Assembly (NCBI GenBank): GCA_034665745.1
Contig: JAXDJJ010000062.1
Location: 15,364-79,363, forward strand
DNA: 64,000 bases
Source of the DNA: JAXDJJ01 sp034665745
GTDB taxonomy: Bacteria; Actinomycetota; CADDZG01; WHSQ01
Reading direction: 5' to 3'
Both the position numbers and the translations under genes were made by a program. Below, piece after piece: positions 53,746 through 62,709 of this stretch. A model generated the notes under the pieces. The model worked only from the letters and a program-made list of their open reading frames with translations. It searched no databases and was not told the origin of the DNA. Numbering within the stretch: the stretch's first letter is position 1; the number at the start of each line of letters is the position of its first letter.

Positions 53746-54461
53746 CGCGCCGCCTGATCTGTCTCGTTCTCGCACTGGCGGCGATCTCGACGATCGCTTC
53801 TTCTGCCAGCGCGGAAACCGTCACGTATGACACATTCACTGGGTCGACGCGGTTCCAGATGTGCTATCAGATCGACGCGGGTGCGTTCGGAAGCGCTTGC
53901 TCGTGGCCGACAGACGCGACCTTCGAGCGCCAGCAAACGGCCGAGGCCGACGGAACCTTCGTGAACTCGGTGTCCAGCACGGGCGGCAACCTCGTGACCG
54001 CGACCAAAGGTCAAGGAACCGCGACCGAAACGTTCACGCTCGTACTCACGGAGCCAGTCAAAAATATCGATATGACGTTCGTCTATCGCCTCGACGAGTT
54101 GTCCATCGAAGGCAGCTCCGACTGCGGACTGATCATGTCGGCCAACACCGGCTGCACGTTCGCCGAGGGTGGGACCCAGCTCGAAGTGACGCCCCCGACC
54201 GGCGGCCACATCTGCGCCGACGGGACAGACTCGACCGCGGGCTACCCATTCGGGTTCACCCACTTCGGTACCGACGTGAAACGTGCCAACCAGCCCGGTC
54301 GGTACACCGGCGGCTTCTTCATGAAGTGTCACGCCGCCGCGATCAGCGCTGGATCGACGGTCAAGCTCACGTTCCAAACCTCGACACAGGTCTCGGCCAC
54401 CGGGACCCCTGTCACGGCAACCGTCGCAGGCAAGCTCCTTGCAGTATCGCTAGAGCGCTAA
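53742..54461 (+). CDS. Small secreted protein of unknown function
   Basis: A 239-residue product from the ATG at 53742, which overlaps the upstream stop by four bases; the much longer frame reaching back into the propeller gene is a shadow. A signal peptide is clear (MTRRLICLVLALAAI..., cleaved near ASAET, residue 23). The mature part is Thr/Ser-rich with beta-strand character and six or so Cys residues (MCYQ, SACSW, DCGL, GCTF, HICAD, MKCH), which probably form disulfides. I recognise no family. Coupling to the propeller gene suggests a shared extracellular role. Confidence 0.8.
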   Translation: MTRRLICLVLALAAISTIASSASAETVTYDTFTGSTRFQMCYQIDAGAFGSACSWPTDATFERQQTAEADGTFVNSVSSTGGNLVTATKGQGTATETFTLVLTEPVKNIDMTFVYRLDELSIEGSSDCGLIMSANTGCTFAEGGTQLEVTPPTGGHICADGTDSTAGYPFGFTHFGTDVKRANQPGRYTGGFFMKCHAAAISAGSTVKLTFQTSTQVSATGTPVTATVAGKLLAVSLER

Positions 54462-54486
54462 GAACAACCTTCTGATCGGTGTCCGG

Positions 54487-55329
54487 CTAGCTCGCGGACA
54501 CGTTGATGGTTTTCCCGGGGATGGAATAGCCATCGCCGGTTCGGTAGGGCTCTAGCCCTGCTTTGAGATCCGTGCGCAACTGCTCAATCTCGTCGTCGTC
54601 AAGGGTTGCCACCAACGCAGCGACCGCCCCCGCGAGCTCTGTCTGGAACGTCCAGAACCCCTCGAAGTCGACGAAGTCCCAGGACACGTCCATGTCCTCG
54701 AGCTGAACATCGGAGTAGCCCGCGGCGGTGACCATCGAGCGGATGCGCTCGTGTTCGCTCATCGAGAACATCCCACCCGGACCGAACGGATCGTTCTGCG
54801 GTGGCTTTCCTTGCTGCGTCAGGATCATCCCCATCAGGGTGACCCAGGGGTTGTCGGTGGGCCCGCTCCACACGGAGAACGCAAGCTTCCTGCCGGGGCG
54901 CAACACCCGCCGCGTCTCGCGCAAGGCCGCATCGGGATCGAGCATCAGCATGAAGCCCCATCGACACACGACTCCGTCGACCGAGTCGTCGGGTAGGTCC
55001 ATGTGCTCGGCATCCATCACCTTGAACTCGGCATTCGTGACACCGATCTGCGTCGCGAGATCTCGGGCCGCTCCCACCATCGACTCGGCGAAGTCGGTCG
55101 AGATCAGGTGACCTTCGTCCCCGATGATCTGGGCTGCGAGGAACCCGCTGTCGCCCGGTCCCGCCGCGATATCGAGGATCGTGTCGCCGGGTTTGGGATC
55201 CACATGTGCGACGAGCCACTCGCCTATCGGTCGCGTCGTCCTCCACATGAAGTCACGTTGCTTCGTCCATCCCGGTGCCATCCGGTCCCACAGGTCTTGG
55301 CTCTTGGCGCGCATCTCGTCGAGCGACAT
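54487..55329 (-). CDS. Class I SAM-dependent methyltransferase
   Basis: A 280-residue methyltransferase of the UbiE/Methyltransf_11 kind. Motif I is TILDIAAGPGDSG, the acidic loop LISTDFAESM, and post-motifs VMDAEHMDLPDDSVDGVVCRW and RRVLRPGRKLAFSVWSG are intact. The substrate is unknown. AAAGGAGG lies before the ATG. It starts 15 bases after the truncated monooxygenase/OYE gene on the same strand, so it is the last gene of that operon. It converges with the small secreted protein gene. Confidence 0.88.
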   Translation of the reverse strand: MSLDEMRAKSQDLWDRMAPGWTKQRDFMWRTTRPIGEWLVAHVDPKPGDTILDIAAGPGDSGFLAAQIIGDEGHLISTDFAESMVGAARDLATQIGVTNAEFKVMDAEHMDLPDDSVDGVVCRWGFMLMLDPDAALRETRRVLRPGRKLAFSVWSGPTDNPWVTLMGMILTQQGKPPQNDPFGPGGMFSMSEHERIRSMVTAAGYSDVQLEDMDVSWDFVDFEGFWTFQTELAGAVAALVATLDDDEIEQLRTDLKAGLEPYRTGDGYSIPGKTINVSAS

Positions 55330-55344
55330 CTTTCCTCCTTTGAT

Positions 55345-57387
55345 CTAAGAAACAGAACGTAGCAAACAGATGTCAGCCCGGCCCCCGGCGACGATCGTGT
55401 TGGCGTGGTCAACCGTCGTGATGTCGCCGGTTGCGATCGTCACGATGCGAACCTTGTTGCGGATCAGATCCGCGTAGTGGGTCAGGTAGTAGGGGTCGTA
55501 GCGAGGATGGTGCTTGGCCGTGGCCTGACCGGCGAGCACCCGAACGAAGTCGCAGCCCAGCTCTTTGAACACGCTCGCGACACCGACCCCGTCCATGAGA
55601 ACGGCTCCTCCACCGGCCCAGTCGCTGGCATTCAATGCGACGCCGAGAGGTCCCGGCCACACAGCCTTTACGGCACGGAAGACCTCGATCGGGTACTTCA
55701 GGTACGCGTTGTTCACGAACCCGCCGTACTCGTCGGTGCGCCGGTTCGTCAGCGGCGAGATGAAGCTCCCTAATAGATAGCCGTGCCCCATGTGGAGCTC
55801 GAGGAGGTCGAAGCCAGCATCGCGGGCGTTGCTCGCGGCGGTCACGAAATCCTCAGTCACTTGATCCATGTGGTGGCGGTTCATTTCGACCGGGACCTGG
55901 CTGCGGGGGGTGTAAGCGATCGGCGATGCGGCTAGCAGGCCCCACGCTTCGTCTTTCGGAAGGGGGACGTCGGCCATGCGCTCCCGGGGTCTGGTCGCGC
56001 CTCGCGCCCCGGAGTGCCCGAGGGTGATCGCAGTTGTCACGTCGTTGTCGCCGAGGAAGCGCGTGCCGATCTCGGTGGTCATCAACGCAGGGGTGTGTGG
56101 ACTAATCCGGGCGTGCTCGGACACCGCTACGAAGTCCGTGTAGATGAGGCCGGCACCGGTTGCCGCCGCGCTTTCGAGGTCGTGCCACGCAGACACGGCG
56201 ATCCGGTTCGGGATCGTCTTATCGCCGATGGTCAACGGGGAAAACGTTGGGGGGGCCGCAACCGGCGTGGTCGTGAACCAGCGGTCAACGGCACCGACGA
56301 AGTGGCGGTCGCGGAGCCTCAGGTCGTCGTAGTCGATCCGTCCGCTACGAGACAACAGGTGGAACGCGAACTGCAACGGCTCCATGTGTTGATAGAAGCG
56401 CGTGTTCTCGAAGTAGGTCTGGCTCTGCCGCGCGGCCTCTTGGAACCGCTCGACCCGAGGCTTGCGCTCCAACTGGTACTCGGTCAACGCAGCAGCAACC
56501 GAGTCCTTGGTCTCGAGCGCGTTGACCAAGGCGATCGAATCTTCCATCGCGAGCTTCGTGCCGGATCCGATGGAGAAATGTGCCGTGTGGGCCGCATCCC
56601 CCACCAAGACCAGGTTGTTGTGATGCCAGGTCTTGTTCTTCAGGGTCTCGAAGCGGATCCACTTCGAGTTGTTTGACCTCAGGCTGTGGTTGCGGAGCTC
56701 GGTGGCGAAGAGTGACTCACAGAAGGCGATCGACTCGGTCTCGGTAGCCGTATCGAGGCCCGCGTTGGACCACGTGAACTCGTCACACTCGACGATGAAC
56801 GTACTCATCTGGCCATCGAACGGATAGGCATGAGCCTGAAAGAAGCCCCACGTGCTTGGTCGGAACGCGAACGTGAACGAGTCGAACGTGCGCTCGGTAC
56901 CGAACCAGATGTAACGAGAGCTCCCCGATGTGAACCGGGGCCGGAACCTGTCGGCGTGGGCCTCACGCAACGCACTACGGACCCCATCAGCTGCAACGAT
57001 CAGATCGCCCTCAACGTCGTCGGGCGCCATCTCGTGTTCGTGCTCGATGACAACCCCGAGCTCCTCACAGCGCGCGTGCAGCAGGCCCAGCAACACCTTG
57101 CGGGAGATGCCGGAGAACACCTGACCCCCGGCGCGAAGGACCTAGTCGCGATAAGAGATGTCGATCGAGTCCCAGATGATGAAGTTGTCGGTGATCTGCG
57201 TGTAGGTCTTGTAGTCGGCCTCGCGGAACGACGTCAGGGTGCGGTCGGAGAACACGACGCCCCACCCGTAGGTCGCGCCCGCGGGGTTGCGCTCGTAGAG
57301 GGTGATCTCGTGATCGGGCTGGGCTTTCTTAAGCAGCAATGAGAAGTAAAGACCTGCGGGTCCGCCCCCTACGACCGTGACCTCCAT
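55345..57387 (-). pseudogene. Bifunctional flavin monooxygenase/OYE fusion (2-aminobenzoyl-CoA or salicylyl-CoA hydroxylase type), interrupted
   Basis: From the ATG at 57387 the frame encodes an FAD monooxygenase start (VTVVGGGPAGLYFSLLL, ending SYRD). A TAG at 57142-57144 (codon 82) follows, then the same frame continues VLRAGGQVFSGISRKVLLGLL to 55345. The N-terminal half keeps VGDAAHTAHFSIGSGTKLAMED (FAD-binding). The C-terminal half is an old-yellow-enzyme domain (NRIAVSAWHD, GFDLLELHMGHGYLLGSF, SPLTNRRTDEYGG). It ends GRADICLLRSVS, about 30 or more residues short of the usual barrel end. Full family members are about 770 residues; this frame is 680 codons. Two lesions suggest a pseudogene, unless TAG is read through or is an assembly error. 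The product would hydroxylate and reduce an aryl-CoA. ATG overlaps the upstream stop. Confidence 0.8.
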
Positions 57388-58217
57388 CAGACCTCCGCCA
57401 AGGCATCGGCGAGGAGATCGATCTGGTCTAGTTCCGCGACCGCGGGGAACAGCACGAGCTCGTTGCACCCAGCCTCGGCGTAGCCGCGCACGAACTGGGC
57501 GATCGCTTGCGGCGTAGCGAGCATGCCCTCAGCGATCTTCTCTGCGAACGGGCCGGTGAACGCGTAGTAGTCGCGCATGTAGGCGCGGCCGCGCTCGACC
57601 GTCGTTACTTCACCGAGGGCGAAGTAGCCCTGGGCCCGGAACTCCGGCTCGCCGGTACGACCGAGTTGGCTCCACGCGGTCTTGGCCATATCGGCGGCCC
57701 GCACGAACGTACGCGGTGGTCCCCCGCCGTGGACGTAGCCATCGGCATGGCGCGCCATGCGAAGCATCGAAGCGTCGCTGCCGCCACCGACCAACAGACG
57801 TGGTCCCTCGACCCCCTGGTCCTCCCACGCGAGGCGGAGGTCCAGAAGCTGCTCGGTGAGGCGATCGCCGCGGCCCTCCGGCGAGACCTTCTTGGCTACG
57901 TAGTCCTCGGTGCGGGCCCCGACCGCGAGGCCAAGCGTTAGACGTCCATCTGAGGTGGCGTGGATCGCGGCAGCGTCGGCCGCGAGTTGGGCGTTGTCGC
58001 GCAAGGGCCCGATGACGACCATCGTGACGAGACCGACCCTCGATGTCGCCTCAGCCGCAGCAGCAAGGGTCTCCAAGGGGTCGTGACAGTCGTAGACGAC
58101 GCGATCGACGACGCCGACGCTCGAGAACGGACCGGCATCGGCTTTCTGCGCCCACTCGACGAGGAACTCCGCAGCGGTGCCCGGTACGGCGTTCGGCAAC
58201 CCGATACCGACGTTCAG
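57387..58217 (-). CDS. Luciferase-like (LLM class) flavin-dependent oxidoreductase
   Basis: A TIM-barrel F420- or FMN-dependent oxidoreductase. Visible blocks: VGVVDRVVYDCHDPLETLAAAAEATSRV, GRLTLGLAVGAR, EDYVAKK, RLLVGGGSDASMLRMARHADGY. No ATG or GTG is near the expected start. The family begins MNVGIGLPN or similar, and the frame reads CTG-AAC-GTC-GGT-ATC-GGG-TTG-CCG. GGAGGGGAG lies five bases before the CTG at 58217, so CTG is the probable start (276 residues). The TTG at 58199 would lose the first strand and has no SD. The stop shares one base with the downstream monooxygenase ATG. Its role in the aryl-CoA cluster is unknown. Confidence 0.82.
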   Translation of the reverse strand: MNVGIGLPNAVPGTAAEFLVEWAQKADAGPFSSVGVVDRVVYDCHDPLETLAAAAEATSRVGLVTMVVIGPLRDNAQLAADAAAIHATSDGRLTLGLAVGARTEDYVAKKVSPEGRGDRLTEQLLDLRLAWEDQGVEGPRLLVGGGSDASMLRMARHADGYVHGGGPPRTFVRAADMAKTAWSQLGRTGEPEFRAQGYFALGEVTTVERGRAYMRDYYAFTGPFAEKIAEGMLATPQAIAQFVRGYAEAGCNELVLFPAVAELDQIDLLADALAEV

Positions 58218-58269
58218 ATCCGCTCCCCTCCATCCCGCACCATGACCTAGCGCCTAAGGTAGTCCACCT

Positions 58270-59097
58270 ATGACGCCCTTCACCGGAAGCCCCGGCGCGC
58301 CAGAGAAGTGGGACCACTTCCGGTTCTCCGTCGCCGATGGCGTTGCGACGATCACCTTCGACCGGCCCGACAAGCTCAACGCGCTGACGTTCGAGGTCTA
58401 CGCGGACCTACGCGACCTCCTGGACTGGCTCCCGGAGCGCAAAGACGTGCGGGTTCTGGTCATCACCGGAGAGGGCCGCGGGTTCTGTTCCGGTGGCGAC
58501 GTCCACGACATCATCGGCGAACTGTTGAAGTCAGACCACGAGCGATTGCTGGACTTCACCCGCATGACGGGGGCCGTGGTGCAGAACATGCGCGATCTCC
58601 CCATGCCCATCATCGCCTCGGTCAACGGCATCGCGGCGGGGGCGGGCTCGGTCATCGCTCTTGCCGCCGACTTCCGCGTGCTCGCGCGCTCGGCGTCGTT
58701 CGCCTTCCTGTTCACGAAGGTCGGCCTGGCGGGAGCCGACATGGGTTCCGCCTACCTGTTGCCCCGCATGGTCGGGCTGTCCCGGGCGACCGAACTACTG
58801 ATGCTCGGCGAGACGATCAGCTCGTCGACCGCAGACGCTCTCGGGCTGGCTCACCGAGTGGTCGAAGACTCCGAGCTCGGCGCGGTCACCAACGAGCTTG
58901 CCCGGACCCTCGCTGATGGACCCTCACTGGCGTACGCCTCGACGAAGCTGCTACTCACTCGGGAGCTCGACATGGCACTCGACGATGCCATCGAGCTCGA
59001 GGCGACCACCCAGGCCGAGCTGATGAAAACCGCGGATCACGCCGAGTTCTATGCCGCGTTCAACGAAGGGCGTAAACCGAACTGGACGGGCCAGTGA
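58270..59097 (+). CDS. Enoyl-CoA hydratase family protein of the aryl-CoA cluster
   Basis: A 275-residue crotonase. Oxyanion-hole segments are VITGEGRGFCSGGDVHDI and ASVNGIAAGAGSVIALAADFR; the downstream region AFLFTKVGLAGADMGSAYLLPRMVG holds the catalytic positions, with D and S in place of the usual second Glu. The N-terminus EKWDHFRFSVADGVATITFDRP is typical of crotonases in 2-aminobenzoyl-CoA clusters. It overlaps the RidA-like gene by four bases (GTGA). It is divergent from the luciferase-like gene, with about 50 bases between. Confidence 0.9.
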   Translation: MTPFTGSPGAPEKWDHFRFSVADGVATITFDRPDKLNALTFEVYADLRDLLDWLPERKDVRVLVITGEGRGFCSGGDVHDIIGELLKSDHERLLDFTRMTGAVVQNMRDLPMPIIASVNGIAAGAGSVIALAADFRVLARSASFAFLFTKVGLAGADMGSAYLLPRMVGLSRATELLMLGETISSSTADALGLAHRVVEDSELGAVTNELARTLADGPSLAYASTKLLLTRELDMALDDAIELEATTQAELMKTADHAEFYAAFNEGRKPNWTGQ

Positions 59098-59498
59098 CGA
59101 CCCCTCACGAGATCCTGAACCCACCGACCCTCGCCGACCCGATCGGCTACTCGCACGTGGTCGTTGCCGCGCCGGGTCGCACCATCTATCTCGGGGGCCA
59201 GACGGCGCACGACGCGAACAACACGATCGTCGGTGACACGATCGCCGAGCAGTTCGACCAGGCCGCGGCCAACGTGGTCCTTGCGCTCGACGCCGCGGGG
59301 GCCAAGCCGGAGCACCTCGTATCCATGCAGATCTTCGTCACCGATGTGGTCGCGTACAAGGCCGTTCTCGACGAGCTAGCGGTCGCCTACCAGAAGCATT
59401 TCGGCAAGCACTTCCCCGCGATCGCGTTGCTGGAGATCAAGGGCCTGTACGACTCCGCCTCGAAGGTAGAGCTCGTCTGCGTCGCTGTTGTTCCCTAG
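59094..59498 (+). CDS. RidA/YjgF-family protein lacking the canonical Arg
   Basis: A 134-residue YjgF-fold protein, probably a trimer. GRTIYLGGQTAHDANNTIVGDTIAEQFDQAAANV and the later SMQIFVTDV are family-typical. In RidA the deaminase-essential Arg lies in a PARSCVE-like segment; here the corresponding stretch reads HFPAIALLEIKGLY, so the Arg is replaced and imine deaminase activity is doubtful. Members of this family accompany 2-aminobenzoyl-CoA-type pathways. GTG start overlaps the crotonase stop. It converges with the acyl-CoA dehydrogenase, overlapping it by four bases. Confidence 0.88.
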   Translation: MTTPHEILNPPTLADPIGYSHVVVAAPGRTIYLGGQTAHDANNTIVGDTIAEQFDQAAANVVLALDAAGAKPEHLVSMQIFVTDVVAYKAVLDELAVAYQKHFGKHFPAIALLEIKGLYDSASKVELVCVAVVP

Positions 59499-60622
59499 CG
59501 GTAGAGCTCCCGGGCGATGATCTCTCGCTGGATCTCCGACGTTCCTTCGTAGATCCTCGTCGCGCGCACGTCGCGGTAGAGGTGCTCGAGGAGGTGACCC
59601 TTCTCGAGTCCCGAGGCCCCGTGGATCTGGAGGGCCGCGTCGATCACCCACTGCGCAGTCTCGGTCGCGTAGAGCTTGGCGATGGCGGCAGCCTTCGTCA
59701 CCCGCTCGCCAGCGTCGTAGGTCGCCGCGGCGTCGTAAACGAGCAAGCGTGCGGCCTTCGTGCGGGCCGCGGCTTCCGCCAGCTGGTGGCTGACCGCCTG
59801 GAACTCCCGCAACGGTTTGCCCATCGACATCCGTTCGCCCGCATGTTCGGTCGCCGCGTCGAGGGCCGCTTGTGCCATGCCAACAGCGAACGCTCCCACG
59901 CTCGGGCGGAACAGGTCCAAGGTCCGCATTGCGACGGCGAAGCCCGCATCGACCTCGCCGAGAACGGCCTCATCATCGACGAACACACCGTCGAGCTCCA
60001 GGGTTCCGATCGCATGGGGGGCGAGGAGATCGAGTGACTCCCCCGTCAGACCCTCACTCTCGCCCGCCACGACGAACGCGGTCACGCCACGGGCTCCGTT
60101 ATCGGACGTGCGAGCGAACAACGAATAGACATCCGCATCGGGAGCGTTCGAGATCCACTTCTTGGTTCCGCTCAGGCGGTAGCCGCCGTCTACTTTCTCG
60201 GCAACCAGATTGAGGGCCGCGGCATCGGTGCCGGCATCGGGCTCGGTCAACGCGAAGCCGGCAACGATCTCGCCGCGCGCTACACCTGGGATCCATCGCT
60301 CGCGCAACTCATCGGAGCCGGACTGCACGATCGGATAGCTCCCTAGCCCCTGGAGTGCGAACGCGGTCTCCGCATCGGTCGACCCGCCTGCGAGGCCCTC
60401 GCGCAGCGCGCACAACGTCACCGCCGATGCCGAGCCGTCACTCGGGAAGATCCGGGACAGGACACCATGCTCGCCAAGTGCTTTGACGAGAGGCCGGTCG
60501 ATCCGTCCCGGCTTGCCTGCGGCCGCGATCGGCGCCAGTTCCTTGGCGGCCAGTGCCCTCATGTCCTGGATCGTCGCCCTGACCTCGGACGCCAGCCAAC
60601 CGGGGAAGTCGTACGTGTTCAT
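59495..60622 (-). CDS. Acyl-CoA dehydrogenase
   Basis: A 375-residue flavoprotein from the ATG at 60622; the long upstream extension of the frame overlaps a lipoprotein gene and is rejected. Family segments: GFALTEPDAGTDA, SGTKKWISNAPDADVYSLFA, LLVYDAAATYDAG, QIHGASGLEKGHLLEHLYRD and ATRIYEGTSEIQREIIAREL, where the Glu in YEG is the catalytic base of medium-chain enzymes. It oxidises acyl-CoA to the 2-enoyl-CoA with ETF as acceptor. It lies four bases downstream of the lipoprotein gene, so they are in one transcript. It fits the aryl-CoA cluster as the dehydrogenation step after ring opening. Confidence 0.93.
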   Translation of the reverse strand: MNTYDFPGWLASEVRATIQDMRALAAKELAPIAAAGKPGRIDRPLVKALGEHGVLSRIFPSDGSASAVTLCALREGLAGGSTDAETAFALQGLGSYPIVQSGSDELRERWIPGVARGEIVAGFALTEPDAGTDAAALNLVAEKVDGGYRLSGTKKWISNAPDADVYSLFARTSDNGARGVTAFVVAGESEGLTGESLDLLAPHAIGTLELDGVFVDDEAVLGEVDAGFAVAMRTLDLFRPSVGAFAVGMAQAALDAATEHAGERMSMGKPLREFQAVSHQLAEAAARTKAARLLVYDAAATYDAGERVTKAAAIAKLYATETAQWVIDAALQIHGASGLEKGHLLEHLYRDVRATRIYEGTSEIQREIIARELYR

Positions 60623-60626
60623 CGAG

Positions 60627-61043
60627 CTAACAGTTCTCGCTCTCGTAGGTCTGGATCCGAGCTTCGGCCGGGCTCGCTTCGTCGGTAGGGATCTCGGGGC
60701 CATGGCCCGCTTGACCGCGGATCGAGTCGACCAGGGTCTGGACATCGTCATTGATCTCGGCGGGAGCAACCTGGGCCAGCTCATCGAATGTCTCTTGGTT
60801 GGACTCGTAGAAGTCCTTGCTGGCCGCGATGTAGTCCTCCTCGGTCGCGTTCGGATCCGCGCTCACCTCGCCATACGCCTCGTTGCCCGCCTCTTGGAGC
60901 TGGGCAACCAGCTCGCAATAGCGTTTGGAGTCTCCGGCAGTCGTCGTTTCACCGGAACCGCCGTCGCCGCACGCCGAGAGTCCCAAGATCATCACGATCC
61001 CGAGCAGACATCCGGTAGCGCGCACGATCGTCGTCCTCATCAA
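60627..61043 (-). CDS. Small lipoprotein of unknown function
   Basis: A 138-residue protein with a lipoprotein signal peptide (MMRTTIVRATG..., lipobox LSAC about residue 25). The mature part is acidic and helical (RYCELVAQLQEAGNEAYGEV, FYESNQETFDELAQVAPAEI), resembling actinobacterial small lipoproteins with one conserved Cys near the start (KRYCEL) and one at the end (SENC), which could form a disulfide. Function is unknown. Same strand as and four bases before the acyl-CoA dehydrogenase. The PaaK-like gene is divergent. Confidence 0.82.
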   Translation of the reverse strand: MMRTTIVRATGCLLGIVMILGLSACGDGGSGETTTAGDSKRYCELVAQLQEAGNEAYGEVSADPNATEEDYIAASKDFYESNQETFDELAQVAPAEINDDVQTLVDSIRGQAGHGPEIPTDEASPAEARIQTYESENC

Positions 61044-61135
61044 GTGGTCCCCTCGTTAGCGCCCAAAGCGTCTTGGCACCCTACGTCTCTAGGAATAGGT
61101 TGGCTTCTTCACGGGCCGTTGAGGGAGGGAGCAGG

Positions 61136-62497
61136 GTGACGATGGAGTCCCCGTACTGGAACCCGCGCCACGAGACGATGTCGCGCGACGAGTTGGAGGC
61201 TCTCCAGGTAAGGAAGCTCCGCAACCTCATCGAGTGGGCCACCTCTCAGGTCCCGTTCCACTCCAAGCGACTGAACGATGCGGGCGTGACGGCCGACTCG
61301 ATCAAGTCACTCGACGACCTCAAGCGCATCCCCTTCATGACGCGCGACGAGTGGATGCAGGGCCAACTCGACGATCCGCCGTACGGGCCGATCCTTGCGG
61401 CACCTGAAGAATCTGCAATCCGCTACCACCTCACCTCGGGGACGACGGGCAAGACACCGATCCGGGTGCTCGACTCGATGAAGGACTGGGAGTGGATCGC
61501 CGAGATGTGGTGCTACGGCTTCTGGGGCTTCGGCGTGCGCCCGGTCGACCGGGTCTTCTTCGCCTTCAGCTACGGGACGTTCGTAGGTTTCTGGGGTGCG
61601 CACTACGCGTGCGAGAAGCTTGGTTGTCTCGTGCTTCCGGGCGGCAACATGACTACCGAGGCGCGCGTGAACCAGATCATCGACATGCAAGCGACCGTCG
61701 TGTGCTCCACCCCCACCTACGCGCTGCGCATGGCACAAGAGGCGCGCGCCATGGGCATCGACCTAGCGAACGGCCCGGTCGAACGCCTGATCCTGTCCGG
61801 TGAGCCGGCCGGCTCGATCCCCGCGACGAAGAAACTGATCGAGGAGCAATGGGGTGCCAAAGCTGGTGACACCGCGGGGATGACCGAGCTCGGCACCATC
61901 ATGATGTTCGAATGCGACCGACAGCCCGGCGGCGCACACATCATCGAAGACCACTACATAGAAGAGGTCATCGACCCCGACACTGGCGAGTCGGTCCCCT
62001 ACGGCGAGCCCGGCGAGCGTGTCGTCACCTCGTTCGGCCGCGGTTTCATCCCGGTGTTCCGCTACCGCACCCGTGACCTCGTGCTCAAGGTGCCCGGCTC
62101 GACGTGTGGCTGCGGAAGGACCTTCGATATCTACGAGGGCGGCATCCGGGGCCGGGTCGACGACATGAAGCTCGTACGCGGCACGAACGTCTATCCCCGT
62201 GCCGTCGAGGCGATCGTCCGTGAGTACGAGGCGATTGACGAGTTCCAGATCCACCTCTACACCGCCGAAGGCATCCGCGACGAGATCGAGCTCCTCGTCG
62301 AGGTCCCGGACGCCGCGGTCGACAGCGATGCCTTGTGCACCGAGCTCGGCAAGGCCCTCGCCGAAGCCCACGAGGGCCTGCGCTTCCACGTCAAGAAGGT
62401 CGCCGACGAATCACTCCCCCGTTTCGAACTCAAAGCGAAGCGCGTGCTCGATGAGCGTGAGGTCGTCGGGGGCCAAGGAGAAAGGAAGCAGGCGTGA
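61136..62497 (+). CDS. PaaK-like aryl-CoA ligase (phenylacetate-CoA ligase family)
   Basis: A 453-residue adenylate-forming enzyme. The GTG start at 61136 is chosen because GGAGG lies about seven bases upstream; an ATG at 61142 would shorten it by two residues. Family marks: YHLTSGTTGKTPIRVLDS (phosphate loop), AGMTELGTIMMFECDR, YRTRDLVLK and the C-terminal GRVDDMKLVRGTNVYPRAVE lid. Cys residues CGCGRTF match the family. It activates an aromatic acid with ATP and CoA; in this neighbourhood 2-aminobenzoate or salicylate is the likely substrate. Its stop overlaps the next small gene by four bases. Confidence 0.9.
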   Translation: MTMESPYWNPRHETMSRDELEALQVRKLRNLIEWATSQVPFHSKRLNDAGVTADSIKSLDDLKRIPFMTRDEWMQGQLDDPPYGPILAAPEESAIRYHLTSGTTGKTPIRVLDSMKDWEWIAEMWCYGFWGFGVRPVDRVFFAFSYGTFVGFWGAHYACEKLGCLVLPGGNMTTEARVNQIIDMQATVVCSTPTYALRMAQEARAMGIDLANGPVERLILSGEPAGSIPATKKLIEEQWGAKAGDTAGMTELGTIMMFECDRQPGGAHIIEDHYIEEVIDPDTGESVPYGEPGERVVTSFGRGFIPVFRYRTRDLVLKVPGSTCGCGRTFDIYEGGIRGRVDDMKLVRGTNVYPRAVEAIVREYEAIDEFQIHLYTAEGIRDEIELLVEVPDAAVDSDALCTELGKALAEAHEGLRFHVKKVADESLPRFELKAKRVLDEREVVGGQGERKQA

Positions 62498-62703
62498 TGC
62501 AGAACGCGATCGGCCAAGACCTCACTCCGGCCCAGCAAGAGTTGATGGACTGCTACGACACCTTGGCGCGCGTCCTCGGTGACCGAAGCGACGAACTCGC
62601 CCCGTTCGAGAAGCGCAATGCGCTCAAAGCTCTAGCCGCGCTGTGGCAGGTAGCGAACGGTCTAGACATGGATCGAGGCCAGACCTACCACTTAGGAGCC
62701 TGA
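62494..62703 (+). CDS. Small protein of unknown function coupled to the CoA ligase
   Basis: A 69-residue acidic, helical protein (DLTPAQQELMDCYDTLARVL, RNALKALAALWQVANGLDMD). Starts with GTG-ATG overlapping the ligase stop (GTGA). I recognise no family. Tight coupling suggests a subunit or regulator of the ligase cluster. Confidence 0.7.
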   Translation: MMQNAIGQDLTPAQQELMDCYDTLARVLGDRSDELAPFEKRNALKALAALWQVANGLDMDRGQTYHLGA

Positions 62704-62709
62704 CGCCGC

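Noticed and set aside
60623..60784. N-terminal extension of the acyl-CoA dehydrogenase
   Set aside because: It overlaps the lipoprotein gene on the same strand; the ATG at 60622 gives the normal family length.
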